Assembly: GCF_008728635.1 (NCBI RefSeq)
Contig: NZ_CP044285.1
Coordinates: forward strand, 3,038,001-3,102,000
Reading direction: 5' to 3'
Source of the DNA: Hymenobacter baengnokdamensis
GTDB lineage: Bacteria > Bacteroidota > Bacteroidia > Cytophagales > Hymenobacteraceae
DNA length: 64,000 bases
Both the position numbers and the translations under genes were made by a program. Of the stretch, positions 35,926 to 44,605 are shown piece after piece. The number at the start of each line of letters is the position of its first letter. Positions within the stretch are counted from its first letter, which is position 1. The notes below the pieces were generated by a model that had not been told where the DNA came from, did no database searches, and worked only from the letters and a program-made list of their open reading frames with translations.

Positions 35926-36903
35926 ATGCCGCGCCACCGCTTTGTTTTCGTGTTGCTTGGGCTGCTGGCAGCAGCGGCGGTGCCGGAAACAGCCCTGGCG
36001 CAGAAAACAACGTCGGCTCAGCCTTCGCCGCCCGTAGTGCCCGCCGCCAATGAGCTGGGCATGCGGCCTAAGCCCAAGGCGGCCAGCTCGCCGGCTCCCG
36101 ATTCGGTTGCCCTGCGCCAGCATTTGCGCCAGGCCAGTACGCTGCAAGCTAAATACAAGGATTCGGAAGCGCTGGCCGAGTACCAGGCTGTGCTTAAGCT
36201 GAATGCCCAGCACTACGAAAGCCTGTGGCGGGCGGCTGTGCTCAGCGTGAGTATCGGCAATCGCTATTCAGATGAGACCCGCAAAAAAGCCTATTTCGAC
36301 GCTGCGCACCAGTATGCCGAGCGGGCGCTGGCTTTGCAGCCCGAAGGCGGCGAAAGCAACTACGCAATGGCCCTGGCGCTTTTCAGCGAAGCCGGGCTGA
36401 CCAGTGCCCGCGACCGGCTGCGGCTATTCAAGCAACTGCGCTCGCACGTATTTCTGGCGGCCGAGCGCCGCCCCGACCTGCCCGAAGCCTGGCAGCTGCT
36501 GGGCCGCTGGTACTACCGGGTAGCCCACTACAACCTGCTCGAAAAGGCATTTTCGCGCATTTTTTTAGGCGGCTACCCGCAGGGTGCAACGTCGAAAAAA
36601 GCGATGGATGCGCTGGAGAAAGCCCATCAGCTGGACCCCCTGCGGATTCAGTACTGCTACGATTTGGCGCGCATGTATAAGTACCAGGGCCGCCGTCAGC
36701 GGGCTATCGCCATGCTTCAGGAAGCCATTAAGCTGCCAACTTATACCAGCGAAGACCTGACCGTGAACCGCCTGTGCCAACAGCTGCTGCCGCCGCTGCT
36801 GCGGGCCGCTGCCCGGCGCGACCGCCTGCACGCCAACTGGTACAAGTCCTTAAGGGCGCCTACTCCCAACGCGACTGCCACCCCTGGGGCCACTGCCCAT
36901 TAG
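35926..36903 (+). CDS. secreted TPR protein
   Basis: 325 residues with a signal peptide ending TALAQ and a Pro/Ala-rich linker to about residue 60. Helical repeats follow: LRQASTLQAKYKDSEALAEYQAVLKLNAQHYESLWRAA, AHQYAERALALQPEGGESNYAMAL and the final AMLQEAIKLP, in the order seen in RMD1-like TPR proteins. Periplasmic scaffold of unknown partner. Followed by two hairpins. Confidence 0.75.
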   Translation: MPRHRFVFVLLGLLAAAAVPETALAQKTTSAQPSPPVVPAANELGMRPKPKAASSPAPDSVALRQHLRQASTLQAKYKDSEALAEYQAVLKLNAQHYESLWRAAVLSVSIGNRYSDETRKKAYFDAAHQYAERALALQPEGGESNYAMALALFSEAGLTSARDRLRLFKQLRSHVFLAAERRPDLPEAWQLLGRWYYRVAHYNLLEKAFSRIFLGGYPQGATSKKAMDALEKAHQLDPLRIQYCYDLARMYKYQGRRQRAIAMLQEAIKLPTYTSEDLTVNRLCQQLLPPLLRAAARRDRLHANWYKSLRAPTPNATATPGATAH

Positions 36904-36909
36904 GAGAAG

Positions 36910-36992
36910 GGCTGGTAATCGAAAAAGTCTTACCAGCCACTAGAAAACGAAAAGACCATCAGGTCGCCGAAGCAAGCCTGATGGTCTTTTTA
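36910..36992 (+). terminator. two consecutive hairpins, second with T tail
   Basis: First GGCTGGTAA/TTACCAGCC (36910-36938), then AAAAGACCATCAGG/CCTGATGGTCTTTT plus T (36950-36992). Convergent between the TPR gene and carbonic anhydrase. Confidence 0.88.
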
Positions 36993-37027
36993 GTTACAAC
37001 CACTTGCTAAAGAAGTGGCAATGCTTA

Positions 37028-37792
37028 TTAGCTCGTGGTGAGCTGGTCTGCGGTTGCTGCACTGGCCTGCTCAGCTGCAGCCCCGGGCGCGGGGCTGTGG
37101 TGGGGCTGGCCGGCGGCTTCGGTGCCATAGATATGGGCCATATCGTGGATGACGGTTTCCCCGTTTACCTGCAGGTCTTTGAGGCGTCCGTCGGCAATGT
37201 CGTAGACGAGGCCGTGGAGGCGGGGCGGGTTGTCGCTCTTCATGGCATTCTGGATAATGTTGGTTTTGGCCAGGTTGCGCACCTGCTCCATCACATTGAG
37301 CTCGACGAGGCGGCGCAGGCGCTGGGCTTCGTCGGGAATGCGCAGCAGCTGGGTTTCGTGCAGGCGCACCACGTCGCGGATGCTCACCAGCCAGTTGTCG
37401 ATGAGGCCGTACTGCTTATTGCTGGCCGCGGCGGCCACGCCCCCGCAGCCGTAGTGGCCCACAATCATAATATCGCGCACGCCTAATACTTCCACGGCAT
37501 ATTGCAGCACGCTCAGCAGGTTCAGGTCGGCATGAACTACCAGGTTGGCGATGTTGCGGTGCACAAACATCTCGCCCGGACCCGTGCCCGTGATGCCCGA
37601 GGCCGGCACCCGCGAGTCGGAGCAGCCAATGAACAGGTAGCGCGGCTGCTGGCCGTTGGCCAGGCGCTGAAAAAACGCCGGGTCTTCCGCGTTTTTGCTG
37701 GCCACCCACTGGCGGTTATTGGCCAGAATTTCCTGTATACCGGTAGGCAGCGCGTTTTTGGAAGAATGAGTGGAATGAGAGGAGGTTGGCAC
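37028..37792 (-). CDS. beta-class carbonic anhydrase
   Basis: 254 residues from GTG 37792. Zinc-site motifs IGCSDSRVPASGITGTGPGEMFVHRNIANLV and MIVGHYGCGGVAAA supply Cys, Asp/Arg, His and Cys. It interconverts CO2 and bicarbonate in the cytoplasm. The C-terminal 35 residues (GTEAAGQPHHSPAPGAAAEQ) are low-complexity and outside the fold. The 296-base upstream gap (37793-38088) shows no gene. Confidence 0.95.
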   Translation of the reverse strand: MPTSSHSTHSSKNALPTGIQEILANNRQWVASKNAEDPAFFQRLANGQQPRYLFIGCSDSRVPASGITGTGPGEMFVHRNIANLVVHADLNLLSVLQYAVEVLGVRDIMIVGHYGCGGVAAAASNKQYGLIDNWLVSIRDVVRLHETQLLRIPDEAQRLRRLVELNVMEQVRNLAKTNIIQNAMKSDNPPRLHGLVYDIADGRLKDLQVNGETVIHDMAHIYGTEAAGQPHHSPAPGAAAEQASAATADQLTTS

Positions 37793-38088
37793 GGTTCTAA
37801 AATGAAGAATGGACGGATTGAAAAATCAAAAAAAGGTGGTTTCAAAGCCGGCGCTGGAAAGAGTAGTGCGCTCTGGAAAATGGGCCGGTGGCAATTGTAG
37901 TGCAAGCTTACGGCCCCGCTATTAAGCTACGCTTAAAAGGAAATTAAAAGCAAGTTAAAAAGCGCGCGACTTCAGCTTGGCTGCCGATGGGAGGCAGTTG
38001 GTTGCTAAATGGCTAGGGCGCAGCATGTAAGGCAGTCGGGCAGTACAAAGGAATTAATGTGATATGGTCTGATAATCAATTTCCTGTA

Positions 38089-39507
38089 TCAGCGCGTGGG
38101 CAGCGTGGGCCATTCCAGCCACACCTGGGTGCCTTCGGTGGGCTGGCTCGTTACGCGCACCGTACCGCCATGCAAGGCCATAATCTGGGCCGTGAGGGGC
38201 AGGCCGATGCCATGACCCGGCAGCCCGCGGACGGCCGACGCCCGAAAAAAAGGCACGAATACCTGGCTGAGGTCGGCTGCCTGCAACCCGCAGCCGTAGT
38301 CCTGCACCAATAGCCGCAGGTGATGGGCCCCCGATACCAGAGTAGCCGTAACCGGTGCCGTCGCTTCGGCCGAGTACTTACAGGCATTGTCGAGCACGTT
38401 GAGCATAGCTGCCAGCAGCAGCGCCTCGTTGCCGCGCACCTCGGGCAGCTGGCCGCTGGCCTCGTCTCCGAGCTCTAGCTCTATATCTACGCGGCGCGTG
38501 GGGTAGCGCCGCAGTATCTGCTCATGCGCTTGCAGCAGCAGCTCATCGAGGCGCACGGGGCGCATGGGCACCTGCGAGGGGTCGCCGGAAGCGCGCGCTA
38601 TTTGCAGCAGGCCATTGGTGAGGCTGCTGAGCTGGCGGGCTGCGTCGAGGGTACTTTGCAGGGTGCGTCGATAGTCGGCCGCGGGCCGGGTGGCCGGCAG
38701 CAGGGCCACTTCCAGCTCGCCGATGAGCGCCGTGAGCGGGGTGCGCAGCTCGTGCGAGGCATCGCGCACAAAGGTGCGCTGCCCCACAAACGCCGATTCG
38801 AGGCGGTCGAGCAGGCGGTTGAAGCGCTGGGCCAGGCGCCCCAGCTCATCGGGGCGGCCATTGCCCTGGGTGAGGCGGCGGGTAAGGTCGGTAGCCGTGA
38901 TGCCGTCTACTTCGCCTACCATGCGGCGCAGGGGGCGCAGGGCCTGCCCGGCCAGCAGCCAGCCGCCCGCGCTCATCACCGCTGCCGCTGCCAGCAGGCC
39001 CAGCGCCAGCACCTGCCGCAGCCGCTGAAGCTGGTGCCGCCCTTCTTCATCGACCGAGGCCGCTACGACCACCAGCGGCCCCAGGCGGCTGCCCTGGTAA
39101 AGCAGGCCGACGGTTTCGTGGTAGTCGGCCTCCGGCTCGAGCATGGCGCGCCCTTCGCGGCGGATTTTGGCCAGCCACTGCACTGGAACCGCCGTGGTCG
39201 GGGGCTGCTGGCCCTCCCGAAACACCAGCTGGCCGGCAGCGTCGTACACGCGGCCTTCTTCGGCGGGCAGCGTGCGGTAAAGCTGGCGCAGATAAAGCCG
39301 GTAGGAGGCCGCGTGGCCGGAGGAATCGGTATGGGCCTGCCCGTCGGCATAGGCGTGTCCCACTACCATTGCCCGCCGAAATAAGCTTTGAGTAAACTCC
39401 TTCCGCCGCGCCCGTTGGGTTACGAAGTAGATAGCCAGCGCAAACAGCACCAGGGTTATCACCAAAATGGCCCCAAACTGGGCCGCCAGCCGCAGGCGAA
39501 TAGACAT
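38089..39507 (-). CDS. sensor histidine kinase (OmpR-type partner)
   Basis: 472 residues from ATG 39507. Two membrane helices (about 10-30 and 165-185) flank a periplasmic sensor of about 130 residues; then HAMP (RPLRRMVGEVDGITATDLTRRL), HisKA (DASHELRTPLTAL, phospho-His) and HATPase (VLDNACKYSAEA, DYGCGLQAADLSQVF, GHGIGLPLTAQIM). Domain order matches CusS/heavy-metal-type kinases. Its partner regulator is upstream on the same strand; a small inverted-repeat element lies between them. The longer upstream open frame comes from that repeat. Confidence 0.93.
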   Translation of the reverse strand: MSIRLRLAAQFGAILVITLVLFALAIYFVTQRARRKEFTQSLFRRAMVVGHAYADGQAHTDSSGHAASYRLYLRQLYRTLPAEEGRVYDAAGQLVFREGQQPPTTAVPVQWLAKIRREGRAMLEPEADYHETVGLLYQGSRLGPLVVVAASVDEEGRHQLQRLRQVLALGLLAAAAVMSAGGWLLAGQALRPLRRMVGEVDGITATDLTRRLTQGNGRPDELGRLAQRFNRLLDRLESAFVGQRTFVRDASHELRTPLTALIGELEVALLPATRPAADYRRTLQSTLDAARQLSSLTNGLLQIARASGDPSQVPMRPVRLDELLLQAHEQILRRYPTRRVDIELELGDEASGQLPEVRGNEALLLAAMLNVLDNACKYSAEATAPVTATLVSGAHHLRLLVQDYGCGLQAADLSQVFVPFFRASAVRGLPGHGIGLPLTAQIMALHGGTVRVTSQPTEGTQVWLEWPTLPTR

Positions 39508-39545
39508 GGGGGATGGGTAATGAGTAATAAGGAGTAAGTAATATG

Positions 39546-39696
39546 TAATTAATATATAGTCTATACAATACTTGTTGCCTTTGCGAGCACAGCGAAGCAA
39601 TCACACCCAAACGATACCCGCCTGACTCGTTCTAGGGCGATTGGCGCGTTTCGCTCGCAAGGACTACCAGTGTTGTGTAAAGTATATATTCATTAC
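39546..39696. mobile_element. nested inverted-repeat element between response regulator and kinase
   Basis: Inner ends are TTGCGAGC-GCGAAGC-CAATC type: 39581-39604 left and 39638-39660 right, inverted. Outer imperfect arms are GTAATTAATATATAGTCTAT (39547 on) and, inverted, GTAATGAATATATACTTTAC (39674-39696). No ORF. It abuts the response regulator stop. The inner repeat resembles the dispersed TTGCGAGCnnAGCGAAGCAATC sequences I recall from many Bacteroidota. Confidence 0.6.
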
Positions 39697-40380
39697 TCAC
39701 TGCCCCGCAATCCGTAGCGCGTAGCCCATGCCTACGAGTGTATGAATCAGCTTTGGCTCAAAGCCTTTATCCAGCTTCTTTCTTAAAAAATTAATATAGA
39801 CATCAATTACATTAGAGCCGGTATCGAAGTTTAAATCCCAGACGTGCTCCAGCAGGTCGGCGCGGCTCAGCACGCGGCCCTGGTGGCGCAGCAGGTATTC
39901 GAGCAGGGCAAACTCGCGGGCAGTGAGCTGCACCGGCTGCCCCGCCCGCTCCACGCGCTTGGTGGCGGGGTCGAGGCTGAGGTCGGCCAGGCGCAGCACG
40001 GTTGCTGGGGCGGGGGCGTCCGTGCGGCGGCGCACCAGCGCCCGGATGCGGGCCAGCAGCTCGCTAAAGGCAAAGGGCTTTACCAGGTAGTCATCGGCCC
40101 CGGCATCGAGGCCGCGAATTTTATCGTCGGTTTCGCCCAGCGCCGTGAGCATCAGGATGGGCACGCCCGGGTCGTGGGCCCGTACCTGCCGGCACACCTC
40201 CAGCCCGCTGATGCCGGGCAGCATCTGGTCGAGAATAAGGCAGTCATACGGCGTGCTTTGAGCGCGGTGCAGGCCCAATAGTCCATCGGCGGCCAGGTCT
40301 ACGGTGTACCCCTGCTCGGTGAGGCCCTGGTGCAGGAAGGCCGCCACGGAGGGCTCATCTTCGACAAGAAGAATTTTCAT
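39697..40380 (-). CDS. OmpR-family response regulator
   Basis: 227 residues. Receiver domain MKILLVEDEPSVAAFL with phospho-acceptor Asp51 in LILDQMLPG, Lys in YLVKPFAFSEL, then a winged helix (LTAREFALLEYLLRHQGRVLSRADLLEHVWD, VIDVYINFLRKKL). CusR/CopR-like in overall pattern. First gene of the pair with the kinase. Divergent from the TPR lipoprotein. Confidence 0.95.
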   Translation of the reverse strand: MKILLVEDEPSVAAFLHQGLTEQGYTVDLAADGLLGLHRAQSTPYDCLILDQMLPGISGLEVCRQVRAHDPGVPILMLTALGETDDKIRGLDAGADDYLVKPFAFSELLARIRALVRRRTDAPAPATVLRLADLSLDPATKRVERAGQPVQLTAREFALLEYLLRHQGRVLSRADLLEHVWDLNFDTGSNVIDVYINFLRKKLDKGFEPKLIHTLVGMGYALRIAGQ

Positions 40381-40483
40381 AGGTAAAAGGCAAATCCGGA
40401 CAGTACCGCCGATTTGCCGGGGCAAAAATGCGGCTGGCCGCTGGTTTCTGGCCGCAGGAGGAGAGGCAGCAGAGCTGGCCAGC

Positions 40484-40491
40484 TACTTTTG
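40484..40491 (+). promoter_or_regulatory. candidate -7 element TACTTTTG
   Basis: TAnnTTTG 19 bases before the TPR lipoprotein ATG; predicts a leader of roughly 12 bases. Confidence 0.45.
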
Positions 40492-40510
40492 CAGCTCGCT
40501 TTGGCTGCAT

Positions 40511-41641
40511 ATGTTTCGTTGGCTCCTTTCTATTCTGGCTTTGCTGCTGGCTGGCTGCCACGGCGCCCCTGCCGAGCGGCCCGATACCCTCGTGGATTTG
40601 GCTACCGTGCGCAGCGGCCCCCGCGTGCAGGCCGATGAGCTGGACGGCGCCATTCGGCAGCAGCCCGACAACACTGGCCTGCTGGCTCGCCGGGCCACGC
40701 TGCGGCTGGCGGCTGGCCAGCCAGAGGCGGCGCTCCACGATGTGGAGGCTGCCTTGCGCATTGATGACCAGGACGGCGACCTTTATTTTTTACAGGCCCG
40801 TACGCTGCGGGCCCTGGGCCGCCTGCCCGAGGCCCTGGCCGCCGCCCGCCGCGCTGCCGACAACGGCTTCAACTCGCCCGAGTTGCCGCTGCTCGAAGGC
40901 GAAACCCACCTGGCGGCGCACCAGTACGAAGCTGCGCTGGCCAGCCTCGACCGTACCCTGCGCCTCGACCCCGACCAGCCCGCCGCGCTTTTTTACAAAG
41001 GGCTAGCCTACGCCGCCACGGCCGATACCACGCAGGCGCTCGACTATCTGCAGGCTGCCCGTGCCCGCGACCCGCGCCAGCCCGAGATTTTGCACCAGCT
41101 GGCTTTTTTGCTCAATGCCTACCGCGTGCCCGCCGAGGCGGCGGTCTACGCCGCGCAGGGCCTGCGCCTCGACTCAACCTACGGTGCGCTGCACTACGAC
41201 TACGGCCGCCAGCTTGAGTTGCAGGGCCGCCCCGATAGCGCCCTGCGCTACTACCGCCGTGCCCTGGCGCTCGACACCACGCAGTACCGGGCCGATTACC
41301 GGCTGGCCCTGGCGGCCAGTGCCCACGGCCAGCGGCCGCCCGCCGTTATTGCTCACTTGCAGCGGGCACTGCGTCGCAACCCCCGCCTGCCCGGAGCCCG
41401 CGCCATTCTGGCCGAGGCCCTGGAAGAGCAGCGCCGCTTGCCTGAAGCGCTGCGCCAATACCAGCTGCTGGTGCTCGAAAACCCCAGCAACCAGCACTGG
41501 ACCTTTAAGGTGTGGAAGCTGCGCGACCTGGTGCAGGCGTCGCTGCCCGATAGCCTGCGCCCCGCGCCGCGTAGCTATTACCACCGCCCGCCCGCCCGGC
41601 TCCGTCCCGTGGAGCCGCTGGCTCCGCTGCCCATGCGATAG
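40511..41641 (+). CDS. TPR lipoprotein
   Basis: 376 residues from the ATG in CATATG. Lipobox LLLAGC at residues about 11-16. The rest is a chain of tetratricopeptide repeats, e.g. AALHDVEAALRIDDQDGDLYFLQARTLRALGRLPEAL, EAALASLDRTLRLDPDQPAALFYKGLAYAA and SALRYYRRALALD. Likely anchored to the envelope as a scaffold. Divergent from the two-component pair; a regulatory link is possible but not shown. Confidence 0.85.
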   Translation: MFRWLLSILALLLAGCHGAPAERPDTLVDLATVRSGPRVQADELDGAIRQQPDNTGLLARRATLRLAAGQPEAALHDVEAALRIDDQDGDLYFLQARTLRALGRLPEALAAARRAADNGFNSPELPLLEGETHLAAHQYEAALASLDRTLRLDPDQPAALFYKGLAYAATADTTQALDYLQAARARDPRQPEILHQLAFLLNAYRVPAEAAVYAAQGLRLDSTYGALHYDYGRQLELQGRPDSALRYYRRALALDTTQYRADYRLALAASAHGQRPPAVIAHLQRALRRNPRLPGARAILAEALEEQRRLPEALRQYQLLVLENPSNQHWTFKVWKLRDLVQASLPDSLRPAPRSYYHRPPARLRPVEPLAPLPMR

Positions 41642-41849
41642 GGGAGGGCGCGCTATTCAGCTAGCGTAGATGGCCAGTGGGCTAGCCAGGTACGGCATTG
41701 GGTCAGAGCCTAAGCGGCGTAGTAAACCGCCAGCTAGTTTCAGGTTGTGAGTAAGTGGCTGATAATATTAATGTAGAGATTGTTTGTCGCATTAAAATCC
41801 ACCCTGACAAAGCCGCGTCCAGCCGTAGCGCCTATCATTATTTAGGTGA

Positions 41850-41857
41850 TACTTTTG
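41850..41857 (+). promoter_or_regulatory. candidate -7 element TACTTTTG
   Basis: TAnnTTTG 60 bases before the T9SS protein ATG within the 275-base gap 41642-41916, which otherwise shows no gene. Confidence 0.45.
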
Positions 41858-41916
41858 TGCTTAATCAGTCCTGGGCTTTGTAGGGTTGTAAGTAAGATTC
41901 AATTCCCTTCTTTTTT

Positions 41917-43425
41917 ATGAGAAAACTTTACTTTGTCCTGACGGCGGGCGGGCTGGTGGTGGCTGGCCCGGCCTTCGCCCAGGATTTAACCAATGCCGGG
42001 GCCACGCTCACGGTGCAGCCGGGGGCCGTGCTCTACGTGGGCACGGGCGGGCTGAGCAATCAGGCTGGCAGTACGCTCACCAATGCCGGCACGCTGCGCA
42101 CCGACGGCGGGCTCACCAACGCCGGCACGCTCGACCTGAACACGGGCACGCTCGAAGCGCGCGGCGACCTGGCTAACACCGGCACGCTGCTGCCGGGCAC
42201 CAGCGTCGTCACCTTCAGCGGGCCGGCCAACCAGCTGCTGACCCCCGGTGGGGCCAGTCTCTACCAGGTAGTGGTCAACAAGCCCACGGCCGGGGCCAAC
42301 ACCCTGCAGTTGGGCGGCAGCCTGACGGTGCTCAACCAGCTCACCCTGACCACCGGGCTGGTGAACACCCAGAACGGGTCCACCGTCAATACGTTGAGTT
42401 TGCCCGACGGGGCCAGCGTGAGCGGCGAGGCCAGCGGGCGCTATGTGCTCGGGGCGCTGCAAGTCACGCGCAACGCCGTGAGCGGCAGCTCTCCCGTGGA
42501 CTTCAGCCACGGAGTGGTGCTCAACCCGCAGGGCAATAGCCTCGGGGCGGTCAGCATCACCCGCACGGCGGGCCTGCTCACCCCCGACGTGAGCTACGGG
42601 CAGAACGTGGGCGGCACGAGCAAGGGCATCGACCGAATCTGGGCGGTGGTGCCCACCAGCCAGCCCAGCAGCCCGGTGCAGCTGAGCCTGAGCTGGCTGG
42701 CTGACGACAACAACGGGCTGACGGACCTCACGACGGCGCGGGCCTGGCAGCAGCCGGCCGTGGGCCAGATGTGGCGCCCGGCCGGGCCGGTCACCGACGC
42801 CAGCAGCAGCCTGAGCGTGAGCGCCACGCCCACGGTGCTCAACCGCTTCACGGTCAGCAACGCGGCCAACCCGCTGCCCGTTACCCTGGTGGACTTTACC
42901 GCCCAGGCCCAGGGGCCGGCGGCCGTGCGGTTGAACTGGACGACGGCTTCGGAGCTTAATAACGTGGGCTTTACGGTAGAGCGCAGCCTCGATGGGCACG
43001 TCTTTGCCGCCATCGGCACGGTAGCCGGGGCCGGTACCAGCTCGACAGCTCATACCTATAACCTGGTGGATAATCGGCTGCCGGCCGGGGCCACGCTGCT
43101 CTATTACCGCCTGGGGCAGACCGACGGGAGCGGGGAGGTGCACTATTCGCCCGTACGCACGGTGGCCCTGACGGCGCAGGCCGCAGGCTTCGTGGTGTAC
43201 CCGACCCACGTGGCGGTAGGACAGGTCGCCACTTACCTCTACACGGGCCCGACCGGCCCGGCCACGCTGCACGTGTTTGATGTGCTGGGCCGCTCCGTGC
43301 TGAGCCTGCCGGCCGAGGGCCGCGCCCAGGGCGAAGTACCGCTAGCCGGGCTGGCGGCCGGGGCCTACGTGCTACGCTACACCACGGCCACGGCCAGCTT
43401 CACCTCCCGCTGCGTGGTCGAATAG
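41917..43425 (+). CDS. secreted protein with T9SS type A sorting domain
   Basis: 502 residues. Signal peptide ending AFAQ; an N-terminal repeat region of short beta turns (TNAGTLRTDGGLTNAGTLDLN type, about 25-100); a middle domain; the phylum-typical PLPVTLVDFTAQAQGPAAVRLNWTTASELNNVGFTVERS module (about 325-365); and a C-terminal sorting domain (VVYPTHVAVGQ, LHVFDVLGRSVLSL, GAYVLRY). The protein should be exported by type IX secretion and attached or released at the cell surface. A weak hairpin (AGACAC/GTGTCT) follows the stop. Confidence 0.9.
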   Translation: MRKLYFVLTAGGLVVAGPAFAQDLTNAGATLTVQPGAVLYVGTGGLSNQAGSTLTNAGTLRTDGGLTNAGTLDLNTGTLEARGDLANTGTLLPGTSVVTFSGPANQLLTPGGASLYQVVVNKPTAGANTLQLGGSLTVLNQLTLTTGLVNTQNGSTVNTLSLPDGASVSGEASGRYVLGALQVTRNAVSGSSPVDFSHGVVLNPQGNSLGAVSITRTAGLLTPDVSYGQNVGGTSKGIDRIWAVVPTSQPSSPVQLSLSWLADDNNGLTDLTTARAWQQPAVGQMWRPAGPVTDASSSLSVSATPTVLNRFTVSNAANPLPVTLVDFTAQAQGPAAVRLNWTTASELNNVGFTVERSLDGHVFAAIGTVAGAGTSSTAHTYNLVDNRLPAGATLLYYRLGQTDGSGEVHYSPVRTVALTAQAAGFVVYPTHVAVGQVATYLYTGPTGPATLHVFDVLGRSVLSLPAEGRAQGEVPLAGLAAGAYVLRYTTATASFTSRCVVE

Positions 43426-43471
43426 ACACTTACGTGTCTGCTTATTACTTCTTTTTTTGCCTTCCTGTTTG

Positions 43472-44306
43472 ATGAAAAACCTTTTTACTCCATTTAAGTA
43501 AATCCTGGCAATCACCGTATTGATGACGGCGGGTCGTTCCCACTCCCACGTCTAGGGCGTGGGAGTGGGAACGACCTTGCCTTTTCCGGCACCGGCAACG
43601 TTGGCATCGGCACCAGCGCGCCCTGTACACTAGTAGAAGTAAACGGCATCAGTTTTTTGGCGGCGGCACGGTGCCCAATACTCCTAATGCTGCAGGTAGC
43701 GGCTGCAACGCAGTGCGTCCCGGAAATGGGGAAACCGAGTTCTATGACTATCAGGGAACGGGTGCCGGCGGGTTTCGCTTCTACGCCATTCCTAACACCG
43801 GTACGCCGAGTGCCAGCAACCAAGTAGCTTATATCAATACGGCCGGTACCTGCCAGACGCTATCCGACCGCCGGGTGAAAACGAATATTACAACCCTGCA
43901 CCACGGCCTGCGCACAGTGATGGCTCTGCGGCCCGTTTCGTATGACTTTCACCCCAGCCGTCAGTTAAAGGATGGAGTCGTAACCTTTAGGCCCGACGAT
44001 AAGCCCGTGCGGGCGCTGGGTTTCGTAGCCCAGGACCTCTACCAGGTTGTGCCGGAGGCCGTGGAGAAGCCCGCCGATGAGCGCACCGCGCTGTACACCG
44101 TGTCTTATGCCACTCTGGTACCAATACTGACCCAGGCTATCCAGGAGCAGCAGGCCCAGATTGAGACCCTCAAGACCCAGAATGCCGCCCTGCAAGCCCG
44201 CACAGCTCAGGCCGATGCCGACCACGCCAGCCTGCAAACGCTGCAGGAGCAAGTAGCCCGCCTGCTCGGCGAAGCTGCCCCGGCCGGAGCCCAGGCCCAC
44301 AAGTAG
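43472..44306 (+). pseudogene. decayed tail-fibre-like protein with S74 (intramolecular chaperone) domain
   Basis: Three pieces in three frames. A signal-peptide-like start MKNLFTPFK at 43472 is cut by TAA (43499-43501), then ILAITVLMTAG. After a perfect hairpin (43532-43576), a second frame reads AFSGTGNVGIGTSAPCTLVEVNGISF. One missing T in the six-T run 43653-43658 shifts to the third frame, FGGGTVPNTPNAAG and on to SDRRVKTNITTLHHGLRTVMALRPVSYDF, GFVAQDLYQVVPEAV and a terminal coiled coil. That last part (GTG 43671 to 44306) is a good Peptidase_S74 domain and could still be expressed alone. Confidence 0.75.
43532..43576. repeat. perfect 19-bp inverted repeat inside the S74 pseudogene
   Basis: GGTCGTTCCCACTCCCACG, spacer TCTAGGG, then the exact complement. 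It sits at the break between signal peptide and body, looking like an inserted palindromic element. Confidence 0.8.
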
Positions 44307-44328
44307 CCTCCCATGCCCTTAGCGGTTG

Positions 44329-44362
44329 AAAAGCTTCCGACTAGTCGGACGGAGGCTTTTTA
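44329..44362 (+). terminator. intrinsic terminator
   Basis: AAAAGCTTCCGA and CGGAGGCTTTT arms (one mismatch), T tail; followed by a very AT-rich stretch 44365-44410. The gap to the next gene (44307-44605) has no other feature. Confidence 0.8.
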
Positions 44363-44605
44363 ACTGTATAATACATTATAATATTTATTTATTATATATT
44401 TACTATTGTTGATAAAATTTAGCCCGGCGTACGTTCCGGAGCTACCGAGCGGCGAAGCTTCCTGCCGCCGCATTTCCTGTGGGAAGCCGTTGTGGTCAGC
44501 CGGCTCGTGCGCGGGGGCTGGCCCGTCTCTGGCCGGACCCGCGCCGGGCTGGTACGTTAGCCCCGCGCTTTCTTTGCGGTCGGACTTCGGAATTAGGTAG
44601 TTACT

